A stretch of DNA of 64,000 bases from an uncultured Alphaproteobacteria bacterium (lineage in GTDB: Bacteria; Pseudomonadota; Alphaproteobacteria; UBA6615): assembly GCA_943787745.1 (NCBI GenBank), contig CALSNJ010000001.1:1-64000 (forward strand), written 5' to 3'. The notes under the pieces were generated by a model that worked only from the letters and a program-made list of their open reading frames with translations, was not told where the DNA came from and did not search any database. Shown here piece after piece: positions 18,023 through 25,681 of this stretch. How positions within the stretch are numbered: the first letter of the stretch is position 1; each line of letters starts with the position of its first letter. Made by a program: the position numbers and the translations under genes.

Positions 18023-18097
18023 GCGGGAATAGCTCAGTGGTAGAGCATCACGTTGCCAACGTGAGGGTCGCGAGTTCGAATCTCGTTTCCCGCTCCA
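18023..18097 (+). tRNA. tRNA-Gly (anticodon GCC)
   Basis: The complete cloverleaf can be read. Acceptor GCGGGAA pairs with TTCCCGC; the D arm is GCTC...GAGC; the anticodon stem TCACG/CGTGA encloses TTGCCAA, giving anticodon GCC at 18055-18057; the T arm holds GTTCGAAT. A discriminator T and encoded CCA end it. A terminator follows at 18105-18132. Confidence 0.97.
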
Positions 18098-18104
18098 ATA
18101 GACG

Positions 18105-18132
18105 AAGGCCCGGCTGCATGCAGCCGGGCCTT
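18105..18132 (+). terminator. Terminator after tRNA-Gly
   Basis: A perfect 28-base palindrome (14-bp arms, AAGGCCCGGCTGCA) is followed by TTTATCTTT on the plus strand. It separates the tRNA from the convergent peroxiredoxin gene, whose stop is at 18158, and may serve both. Confidence 0.8.
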
Positions 18133-18157
18133 TATCTTTGGGATCTGTTGCGCCGCG

Positions 18158-18682
18158 TCAGGCGGCGATCTTCTCCAGAATATTCTGCGGTGAAGACATG
18201 CCGTAGGGGTCGGCCTCGCAATTGTCTTCAAAGCCGGGCTCCTCGAACCACTGCTCGACAACGCCATCATTGATGACGGCGGCATAGCGCCAGGAGCGCA
18301 TGCCGAAACCCAGATTGTCCTTGGCCACCAGCATGCCCATCTTGCGGGTGAATTCGCCCGAGCCATCGGGAATGACTTCGACGTTCTTGAGGCCCTGCTG
18401 ACGGCCCCAGGCGTTCATGACAAAAGCGTCGTTTACGGAGATGCAGTAAATTGCATCGATACCGTTCTGCTGAAATTCGCCATGCATTTTTTCAAAATCG
18501 GGAAGCTGATAGGTCGAGCAGGTGGGCGTAAATGCGCCCGGTAGCGAAAACAGGATCACACGTTTCCCGGCGAACAGGTCGTTGGTTTTTACCATCTCCC
18601 AGCGATAGGGGTTGTCGCCGCCGATGGAATCATCGCGTACGCGGGTCTTCAGGGTCACGTTGGGGGTTTTCTTGCCGATCAT
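18158..18682 (-). CDS. Peroxiredoxin, Prx5/redoxin type
   Basis: This 174-residue thiol peroxidase reduces hydrogen peroxide and organic peroxides. The peroxidatic Cys is residue 55 in LPGAFTPTCSTYQLP, the signature of the Prx5 branch. The CISVNDAFVMNAWG and CEADPYGMSSPQNIL stretches are also typical of alphaproteobacterial forms. The promoter side carries two palindromes of iron-regulator (Irr) type at 18718-18736 and 18767-18781, shared with the divergent dienelactone hydrolase. Confidence 0.93.
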   Translation of the reverse strand: MIGKKTPNVTLKTRVRDDSIGGDNPYRWEMVKTNDLFAGKRVILFSLPGAFTPTCSTYQLPDFEKMHGEFQQNGIDAIYCISVNDAFVMNAWGRQQGLKNVEVIPDGSGEFTRKMGMLVAKDNLGFGMRSWRYAAVINDGVVEQWFEEPGFEDNCEADPYGMSSPQNILEKIAA

Positions 18683-18717
18683 CGTGTTGCTCCGTGGGCG
18701 GTGTGTGCCCGGTTGTT

Positions 18718-18736
18718 TATTAGAATAATTCTAATA
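18718..18736. promoter_or_regulatory. Irr/ICE-like 19-bp palindrome
   Basis: TATTAGAATAATTCTAATA is a perfect palindrome around a central A. Its core TTAGAA-N3-TTCTAA matches the iron-control element recognised by the alphaproteobacterial haem-sensing repressor Irr. It lies 36 bases before the peroxiredoxin ATG, so bound protein would block that promoter. The regulator is inferred from the motif only. Confidence 0.6.
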
Positions 18737-18766
18737 TAGGGCGCCCGGATCAATTTCAAGTGCTTT

Positions 18767-18781
18767 TTGGAATTATTCCAA
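18767..18781. promoter_or_regulatory. Second Irr/ICE-like palindrome
   Basis: TTGGAATTATTCCAA is a perfect 15-bp palindrome with the same half-site spacing as the site at 18718-18736 (TTGGAA-N3-TTCCAA). It lies between that site and the dienelactone hydrolase start. It may be a weaker site for the same factor. Confidence 0.5.
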
Positions 18782-18871
18782 TATGTAGGTGAGGCACTAC
18801 GGTTTTTGGGATTTTGGTGGCAAGATTGATGAGAATGAATGGCTCTGTCCGGGCCAGACGGAGAAAATGAT

Positions 18872-19639
18872 ATGCGCGAAGAAACACTGAAAGTAACCAC
18901 ACCGGATGGTGAAATGAGCACCTTCCTTGTCCAGCCGGAATCCGGGGGACCTTTCGCACCAGTCGTCCTTTTCATGGATGTCTGGGGTATTCGTGAACAG
19001 CTGTTTGACCTCGCCCGTCATATCGCCACCGTCGGGTATGCCGTTGCGGTGCCAAATATGTACTACCGCATGGGCGATATGCATTTTGACTATCGTCGTC
19101 CCGATGGAAGTACAGCCTCGCTCAAGGATTTGCCGGAAGCCGATCAGCAGCGCATTCAGGAATTTCGGCTTCACCTGTCTGATGAGATGGCCGTCGCTGA
19201 TGCGGGCGCGCTGATGGCGCGTCTTGCGGAGGAAGAAACGCTTCGCAGTGATGTTGCGGGCTCTATTGGCTACTGCATGGGCGGGCGCCATGTGCTGCGT
19301 GTTGCGGCAGCTTATCCGGGTCTGTTCCGCGCGAATGCCAGCCTGCATCCGACCCGCCTGGTGGTCGAAGGTTCAGATTCACCCCACCGGGACGCCGGCA
19401 ACATCCGAGGAGAATTTTATGCGGGGTTCGGCGCGGAGGATCACTACACGCCGCGCGATGTCATTGCGGGGGTGCGTGCGGCCTTCAACGGCCAACCCGC
19501 GATCTATTCCGACACGGTGCATGCGGGTGTCGCCCACGGATATGCCATTCCGGACCGGGACGTTTATAACAAGCATGCAGCCATGCGCGACTGGGAAATC
19601 ATCTTCGCGATGTATGACAGAGTCCTGCGCGGGCGTTGA
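18872..19639 (+). CDS. Dienelactone hydrolase-family protein
   Basis: This is a 255-residue alpha/beta hydrolase. The nucleophile elbow is GYCMGG with Cys135, the residue that distinguishes dienelactone hydrolases from serine hydrolases. A late VAHGYAIPDR stretch contributes the His. The ATG at 18872 is chosen because GGAG sits 8 bases before it; an ATG at 18839 is the alternative. Family members open dienelactones in chloroaromatic breakdown, but many copies have unknown substrates. Confidence 0.9.
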   Translation: MREETLKVTTPDGEMSTFLVQPESGGPFAPVVLFMDVWGIREQLFDLARHIATVGYAVAVPNMYYRMGDMHFDYRRPDGSTASLKDLPEADQQRIQEFRLHLSDEMAVADAGALMARLAEEETLRSDVAGSIGYCMGGRHVLRVAAAYPGLFRANASLHPTRLVVEGSDSPHRDAGNIRGEFYAGFGAEDHYTPRDVIAGVRAAFNGQPAIYSDTVHAGVAHGYAIPDRDVYNKHAAMRDWEIIFAMYDRVLRGR

Positions 19640-19648
19640 TAGCGCTGT

Positions 19649-20185
19649 CTATTTCTGGACGGCAATCTTGTCCTGCATGGGTTTGCCCATGAAGTCGATC
19701 TTGCCGATCTGAACACCCTCCGCACGCAGCAGGTCGTAAGCCGTCGTGATGTGAAAGAAAACCTGCGGGTTGGCGAAATGCACCAGATGTTCAAGTGCAC
19801 CGTATGTCAGATCTGCCAGACGCGTCTTGACCAGAACGTCACGATTGGGGTCGCCGTCAAATTGATCGGCGTGCAAGCTTCCAAGAAATGAAAGTGTTCC
19901 CGCGATCCTTGCCTGTGCACTCGCGATATCGGTGTCCGGCTCCATATCGACCTCAGGTGCATCAACACCGGCCAGACGGGCTGCAGCATTGGCCGCATGG
20001 ACGCAGGCCTGACGAATTTGTTCTGCAAGAGAGAGCATGTCGGGCGCGAACCGTCGTTGCATCAATTCGGTTTCATCAAGGCCGGCTCCGCTGGCAAATT
20101 CTGCGGCACGACCAAGGATCGTATCCAGGCTGGTGAGCATTTGCTGATAGGTGGGAACGGAAATGGCGTACATGGAAATGGACAT
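19649..20185 (-). CDS. DUF1993-domain protein
   Basis: This 178-residue, mostly helical protein matches DUF1993, a DinB-like four-helix-bundle family of unknown function. Typical stretches are SVPTYQQMLTSLDTIL at the start and the HFANPQVFFHITTAYDLLR helix near the end. The start is supported by AGGAAA seven bases before the ATG. It converges on the dienelactone hydrolase gene and lies 24 bases after the bicupin gene. Confidence 0.88.
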   Translation of the reverse strand: MSISMYAISVPTYQQMLTSLDTILGRAAEFASGAGLDETELMQRRFAPDMLSLAEQIRQACVHAANAAARLAGVDAPEVDMEPDTDIASAQARIAGTLSFLGSLHADQFDGDPNRDVLVKTRLADLTYGALEHLVHFANPQVFFHITTAYDLLRAEGVQIGKIDFMGKPMQDKIAVQK

Positions 20186-20209
20186 AATCTGTTTTCCTGC
20201 TGGGCTGGG

Positions 20210-21127
20210 TTAGTCGAAACTGAAACCAATGGTGCGGCAACGGAAATAAAGCCCGCCATCCTGAACAACAAGGCTGAGCATCATGTCGTCACCTTCGTTG
20301 TGATGTTCATGAAGTTCGGCCGGCGGCGTGATCATCAATGCATATTGTTGCCAGTCGAGGCGATTGCCCTCTATCACCGAGTACACATCTTTTGATTGGA
20401 TCGGCAGGGTGAGTGCCACGGAATTGTGCCGATGGGGTCGCTGGACGTTGTGCGCATCGAGAGAGTTCATTGCCAGCTTTATGGTCGGATGAGCTGCATC
20501 GGCATTGCCCTCCCGTTCGCTGGTCAGGTGCAGTGCCAGTCCCGCGACATTCGGGTCGGCTTTCTGGATGTCCCGGACCTTGTCCATCTGTGTGCGGATA
20601 TCGGCAAGCGGATAGCGGACCGCTTGTGTTGGTGCATCTTCGGGTTTGGGCGTGGCAAGGCTGTGAAAGGCCAGTTCAGGTTCGTTGGTGAACAGGATGA
20701 GAACGGCATCATCAGCTTCGGTGGTGAGATGTGTTTCCCCGCCTCCTGGCAATGAGAAGACATCTCCGGTCTGCCAGTGCAGTGTTTCATTGCCTTTGGT
20801 CGCGGATCCGGTGCCCGCAATCACATAGTAGAATTCGCCGCTGGCGCGGAAGGTGCCAGACAAGGTCTCTCCGGCATTGATCCGCGCATATCGCGCGAGC
20901 ATCAAAGGCGTTGTAGCGGGTTCGTTGAGGCCGATCGTCTTGCCGATATCCAATGCGATCCAACCCGTTGGTGCATTGTCCGCAGTGGCCTGGGCCAACT
21001 CGTCAGCAAAGATATGTTGTGGAATGCTCGGGCGTTCGACCTTGAAGATATTTGCTGGGCTGTAATAGCGCGCACGTGCCACGAAGGCGTCGTCATCCTG
21101 ACTCGTCTGCGGTGTTGCACCGTCCAT
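20210..21127 (-). CDS. Bicupin protein
   Basis: This 305-residue protein has two cupin barrels. The first holds SGEFYYVIAGTGSATKGNE and WQTGDVFSLPGGGET. The second holds RPHRHNSVALTLP, then PPAELHEHHNEGDDMM, with the His-rich metal sites in both halves. Bicupins of this shape include gentisate- and oxalate-type oxygenases as well as isomerases, so the reaction is not assigned. It is divergent from the flavin monooxygenase at 21235. Confidence 0.83.
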   Translation of the reverse strand: MDGATPQTSQDDDAFVARARYYSPANIFKVERPSIPQHIFADELAQATADNAPTGWIALDIGKTIGLNEPATTPLMLARYARINAGETLSGTFRASGEFYYVIAGTGSATKGNETLHWQTGDVFSLPGGGETHLTTEADDAVLILFTNEPELAFHSLATPKPEDAPTQAVRYPLADIRTQMDKVRDIQKADPNVAGLALHLTSEREGNADAAHPTIKLAMNSLDAHNVQRPHRHNSVALTLPIQSKDVYSVIEGNRLDWQQYALMITPPAELHEHHNEGDDMMLSLVVQDGGLYFRCRTIGFSFD

Positions 21128-21234
21128 TTCGATCCTCCCGTTTCGGATTCAGACTCTAGTCCAACAACGCGCCGGGACCAATGGACTTGACCCCGCGCCT
21201 TGCGCCCCGTTCACTCGGGGTGGGGAGTTCCAAA

Positions 21235-22422
21235 ATGATCGAAGCCACTGCGAGTAATTTTTCTGTATTGCCCGACCTCATGGCCCGGGCAGAGGCGATT
21301 GTGCCATCACTGGTCGCGCGCGGGTTGGAAACCGAAACCTCGCGACGGGTGCCAGACGCGAATATCGATGAATTGAAAGCTGCTGGTCTGCATCGTATTT
21401 GTCAGCCCGCGCGCTTTGGCGGGCATGAAGCGACGCTGAACGAAGCCTGTGATGTGGTCGCGATGTTGTCACGTGGTTGCGCTTCGACCGGGTGGGTGAC
21501 GGGCGTCTACACGGATCATCAGATACTTGTTGGCATGTTCAACCCTCAGGCTGCGGACGATGTCTGGGGGGACAACCCTGATGCAGTTGTCTCGGCGGGA
21601 TTTACACCATCGGGCACCACGGAAGCCGTCGATGGTGGCTGGGCCCTGACCGGTGAGTGGGGTTGGGCGAGCGGTTGCGATCATGCGGACTGGCTGATCC
21701 TGGTCACCCTGCTTCCCAGCGGTGAAGCAGGCCAGAAGGAGCCCAATTATTGTCTCGTTCCCCGTGCGGAGGTCTCCATCGCCGACGATTGGCAAGTTAT
21801 GGGCCTGGCAGGAACGGGCAGCAAAACGGTCTCCGCCGAGAACGCCTTTGTTGCTGCTCACAGAACGTTGCCGCTTCGCCTGGCTGCTGGCGGTGGTGTG
21901 GTGCGTGGCCAGACCGATGCCCCGGCGTTGTACCGGTTGCCGCATTCGCCCTGCGTGCCATTTCTGCTGGTGGCGCCATCTTTGGGGATTGCCGAAAGCC
22001 TCCTGGAGTTGGTGACCGAGGAAATGAAAACCCGGGCGTCGCGCGGGGTCACTATTGGTGATTATCAAAGCCTGCAACTGCATATTGCGGAATCCGCCGC
22101 GGAGATCGACAGCGCTCGCCTTCTGATGATGCGTGACACGCAGTCGGCGATGGCGGCAATGAATGAAGGGCGTGAGCTGACGCTTGCTGAGCGGTCACGC
22201 AATCGCCGTGATCATGCTTATGTGGTTCGCCTGTGCCGCCAGGCGGTGGACCGGCTGTTCACGGCTATGGGCGGGCAGGGTATCTTTCTCGACAATGTCG
22301 CCCAGCGGAAATTTCGTGATATTCATGCCATGAGTGGGCATCTGGCGCTGAATTGGGACATCGCAGGCACGACCTATGGTCGTGTGGCACTCGGCCTCGA
22401 ACCGCAAGCACGGCTGATCTGA
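21235..22422 (+). CDS. Acyl-CoA-dehydrogenase-fold flavin monooxygenase
   Basis: This 395-residue protein has the acyl-CoA dehydrogenase fold but lacks the usual acyl-CoA context. It resembles the HsaA/HpaH/DszC group of two-component flavin monooxygenases, which use reduced flavin from a partner reductase to hydroxylate aromatics. Typical parts are GLHRICQPARFGGHEA, CASTGWVTGVYTDHQ, SGEWGWASGCDHADW-like residues and the late AMGGQGIFLDNVAQRKFRD. The ATG at 21235 has GGGAG eight bases before it. The substrate is unknown and no reductase lies beside it. Confidence 0.82.
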   Translation: MIEATASNFSVLPDLMARAEAIVPSLVARGLETETSRRVPDANIDELKAAGLHRICQPARFGGHEATLNEACDVVAMLSRGCASTGWVTGVYTDHQILVGMFNPQAADDVWGDNPDAVVSAGFTPSGTTEAVDGGWALTGEWGWASGCDHADWLILVTLLPSGEAGQKEPNYCLVPRAEVSIADDWQVMGLAGTGSKTVSAENAFVAAHRTLPLRLAAGGGVVRGQTDAPALYRLPHSPCVPFLLVAPSLGIAESLLELVTEEMKTRASRGVTIGDYQSLQLHIAESAAEIDSARLLMMRDTQSAMAAMNEGRELTLAERSRNRRDHAYVVRLCRQAVDRLFTAMGGQGIFLDNVAQRKFRDIHAMSGHLALNWDIAGTTYGRVALGLEPQARLI

Positions 22423-22793
22423 TGTTCTACGAAAACCACACCACACTGGAGATCATCGCGCAGTTGATGATCGCGACCCTTTTTGTCGGCACCTTGTTGA
22501 TCAATGCGACGACCAAGGTCAAACAACATGCTGATCGTATGGCCGCGATGAACGTACCCATGCCTTACGTTACGCTTTGGGCCGGGTTTGCGTTGCAGGC
22601 CGTTGGCGGCGCGATGGTGGCCGCCGACTGGCATACAGATATCGGGGCGATCATCCTGGTCGTTTTTACGGTGCTCGCGAGCGCAATTTTTCACCGCTTC
22701 TGGCTCATGGACGACCCCCTGCGTCGCCACATGCATCTCTCGATACTGTTTTCCAATATCGCGGTGGTCGGCGCGTTGTTACTGCTGATCTAG
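22422..22793 (+). CDS. DoxX-family membrane protein
   Basis: This 123-residue protein has four hydrophobic helices in the DoxX/DoxD arrangement (LIATLFVGTLLINATTK..., PMPYVTLWAGFALQAVGG..., and a final VVGALLLLI). Its ATG overlaps the monooxygenase stop (TGATG), so it is coupled to it. DoxX proteins are linked to quinone-dependent and redox functions in some systems. The role here is not evident. Confidence 0.85.
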   Translation: MFYENHTTLEIIAQLMIATLFVGTLLINATTKVKQHADRMAAMNVPMPYVTLWAGFALQAVGGAMVAADWHTDIGAIILVVFTVLASAIFHRFWLMDDPLRRHMHLSILFSNIAVVGALLLLI

Positions 22794-23725
22794 CGGCCCT
22801 TCGCCATCTCCAGATATGTCGTGTCGATGTAGTGTTCGGCCCCGTGCAGGTCATCGGGGGCGGGGCCGAACTCGGCGCGCAAATCGAGGACCGTCGCGAT
22901 GCCGGGCATGTCGAAGTTTCCCTCGCGCTGAAACCCGGTTTTCGGGTCAAGGAATACCTCACAGGCCGCGTTGGCGACCTCGCGGGACATCTGGGGCATG
23001 TTGGCGGTGATCAGGTCGAGTGATTCCTCCCGATTTCCATCCTCGAAGCACCAGTTTACCGCTTCCAGATAGGCGGCGATAAACCCGGCGAGTGTCTCGG
23101 CATTCTCTTTGGCCCAGGCGATACGTGCACCGCCCACCAGGCCCTGATAGCTGTCGAGCACGTCGCTGGCCCGCGCGAGGATATGGTGCCCCTTGGACGC
23201 CCCCAGAACCTCGAACGGCGTGACCTGCAAGGTCCCCTTTTGCTCGGGGTGCTCCATCATGGCCTGCCAGCGTTGCAGCACACCGCCGGTCGACATCCAT
23301 TCGATTTCCTTTTCTTCATCGATGCCGTTCAGGGCCAACATGCGGCGCAGCACGAACGCGAATCCGGTGGTCATGGCATCCACGGTCAGGATCTTGCCGC
23401 GTAAATCTTCGAAGCTCTGGATATCGGGCTGGACGACAAGTCTCAGGAAGGCATCGTCAGATCCCATGAAGGCAAAGAAATCCGTGTCACCCTCAGCCGG
23501 GACTTCGCCCTGTTTTTCGCGATAGGCGAATGATGTTGTCGATCGCGGTCATCGCAATGTCGAACTTGCCCGCGGCCAGGCCGGTCAGCTGTTCGACCGA
23601 ATTGGGGGTCATCACCAGTCTCGGTCTCGGATCCCGTCGCGCGCGCAAACATGCCGTGAGCGGCTCCGGCCCAGAGCGGCAGGTTGATGGCTCCTGGGAA
23701 CACGATTGATGATCAGTTTCTGCAT
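22790..23725 (-). pseudogene. NMT1/THI5-like ABC substrate-binding protein, frameshifted
   Basis: One family reading of about 310 residues is spread over at least three frames. An ATG at 23725 (GGGGGAAG site before it) gives MQKLIIN. A second frame gives VFPGAINLPLWAGAAHGMFAR, a third MTPNSVEQLTGLAAGKFDIAM, and the last frame runs from MGSDDAF (23467) to the normal C terminus. Breaks fall near 23700, 23640 and 23530. It resembles periplasmic binding components for nitrate, sulfonate or thiamine-precursor importers. No permease or ATPase lies beside it. Decay and read error cannot be separated here. Confidence 0.78.
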
Positions 23726-23839
23726 GGATTCTTCCCCCCTGTTTACCGCGTTCTGCGGTGCGCCGTCATATTGCGGTTTGCGCGATGCGCGAAAAAGCGT
23801 TTTGTTGTCAACTAATGACTGATCGCGTGACAATTTCCT

Positions 23840-24420
23840 ATGATGGCAGCAACACGATTGTCGGTGTTGCCGGGGCGTGCGCTGCGGCTGACTGGCGAAG
23901 CCTATCCGCTGTTCCGTCCACCTGATCCGGCGAGCGTGGCTGATCCGGGCGACTGCATCGATTTCCTCAAAGCCTCTGCATCTCAGCCTGTGCCCGGTGT
24001 TCGACATTCGGCTGCGGCGCTGGATGGGGCGATATTTCGATGCGGTGTCAGCGCAGGTGGATGCCCGGCCGGATTGCTCTGGCGCCGTCGCGGGTCTGGA
24101 CCCGATGCGTCTCACATCGTGCCTGGTGCTACGGCGCCTACCGGCCCTTGTCGAATGCATCCGTTCGAATGTGGAGGGGGTTCAGCACGCGGTACCGGTC
24201 CTGCTTTGGTGCGCAGACGGTCCGCTGGCGATCCGGTTTGAGCGAGCGCGGCCCCGGAGGAACTCCTCGGACGGTGTTGTCTTCGGAGACGCCGATCTCG
24301 GCCGCTTCGGCCGAGGAATTTCTGGCCGCACTGGGCGACGACATTGCTGAATACTGGCGCGATGTCGCCGCCCCGCGGCACCCGTTTGTGCGCAGCGCCC
24401 TTTCGGGGCTGCGCGGGTAA
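23840..24420 (+). pseudogene. Unknown ORF spread over three frames
   Basis: No family is recognised. The most continuous reading starts near 23840, shifts frame near 24000 (to FDIRLRRWMGRYFDAVSAQ...) and again near 24250 (to a C-terminal TPISAASAEEFLAALGDDIAEYW... segment ending at 24420). The residues look like soluble protein rather than antisense noise, and the coding strand opposes its neighbours. Confidence that it is a real gene is modest. Confidence 0.4.
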
Positions 24421-24424
24421 CGGG

Positions 24425-25636
24425 TCAGATGTTGAGTTCGAGGCAGTAGAGCCCACCGGCATGCCGGTCGACGCAATAGACGATCCGGTTTTCATCCACA
24501 TAGACGTCGTTGATCTGTGCCGTGGCGACCGGTGAATTGTCCGGCTTGGGCGGTACGAAGTACGCGACCTCCTTGGGCTGCAGCGGATCCTTCAGATCAA
24601 AGACCCGCAGACCACCATTGAAGAACGTACCGAAGATCAAATCATCGGACTGGAAGGACGGCCCCGGACGGTTTTCATGCAAGTTGTGGGCACCAAAGCG
24701 ACCGCCACGGTTGCGGAAATCGTCGAGCGGCGGCATCGGCAAGGTCGCAATCGGGACCATATTGTCCTCCTTGCGGGCGTCGACCACCCAGGCCAGTTTC
24801 GGCCAGTCGAGGGCATCGTCTTTGACGCTTTCATCGGTGACGATGAGGATGTCCTTGCTGAACAGCGGCAGCACTGTATGGGCAAACCCCGGATAGGGGG
24901 GATGCGGGTTCCATTCGCCGAGGACCTTCGGGTCGGACTTATCGGAGATGTCCATGATGAAGGTACCGCCGTCGAGATAGCCGAGATACATGCGGTCGGG
25001 ACGCTGCGGGTAGACGTTCGTGTTGTGGGCGCGGAAGCCGGAATCAATATCCGGGTGGCGCGGGGGCGGCGGCACGTTGTCACCTTCTCGGGTGCCAGGA
25101 TACCACCAGCGGCCGACTTCCTCGGGCTTGGTGGGGTTGCGGACATCGATGCAGCGATAGAACTGGTCATCCTTCGGGTTGGTCGGGACGAAGTCGTCCG
25201 AACCGCCCGCGAAATGGACATACTCACCATCGGCAAACCAAAGCTGATGGACACCGCGCGAATGCGGGCCGGAGCAGTCGAAGAAGGAAATCGATTTCGG
25301 ATCCTCGGGATTGGAGAGATCGAACAGCTCGACGCCCACCTTTTCCATGTTCACGCCCGGTGTCTGGTAGGCAACGGCCATGATGTCGCCGGTCACCTCG
25401 AGAGAATTCGAGCGCATTTCCATCACCGGAAGATCGGTCTGGCAGATGACTTTCGGGTTGCGTGGGTCGCTGACGTCAACGCCGGTGAAGTTTTTTGGTG
25501 CGGATTCATGGGCGAGCCACATGATCCGGCGACCGTCGGGCGCGACCTGCATGGCCATGCCTTCACCCATGCCACCAAAGCCGACAAGCGTGTCCTGGGA
25601 CAGCAATGTCATATTGTGAATTTCTTGACTGGCCAT
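24425..25636 (-). CDS. LVIVD-repeat beta-propeller protein
   Basis: This 403-residue protein is built of repeated units with the core pattern hydrophobic-hydrophobic-D-[IVL]-[ST]-[ND]-P, for example FTGVDVSDPRNPKV, VELFDLSNPEDPKS, IMDISDKSDPKVLG and VFDLKDPLQPKEV. This is the LVIVD beta-propeller plan. AGGAG stands nine bases before the ATG. No signal peptide is obvious. The family is poorly characterised. Here it follows a molybdenum hydroxylase and a solute transporter, so a metabolic role is possible. Confidence 0.8.
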   Translation of the reverse strand: MASQEIHNMTLLSQDTLVGFGGMGEGMAMQVAPDGRRIMWLAHESAPKNFTGVDVSDPRNPKVICQTDLPVMEMRSNSLEVTGDIMAVAYQTPGVNMEKVGVELFDLSNPEDPKSISFFDCSGPHSRGVHQLWFADGEYVHFAGGSDDFVPTNPKDDQFYRCIDVRNPTKPEEVGRWWYPGTREGDNVPPPPRHPDIDSGFRAHNTNVYPQRPDRMYLGYLDGGTFIMDISDKSDPKVLGEWNPHPPYPGFAHTVLPLFSKDILIVTDESVKDDALDWPKLAWVVDARKEDNMVPIATLPMPPLDDFRNRGGRFGAHNLHENRPGPSFQSDDLIFGTFFNGGLRVFDLKDPLQPKEVAYFVPPKPDNSPVATAQINDVYVDENRIVYCVDRHAGGLYCLELNI

Positions 25637-25681
25637 TCTTTCATTCTCCTCGCTGGGAAATTTTCGGTCGTTGTTGACCGA

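Noticed and set aside
18718-18736. LexA-type SOS box
   Set aside because: The alphaproteobacterial LexA motif is a GTTC-N7-GTTC direct repeat; this palindrome fits Irr-type elements better.
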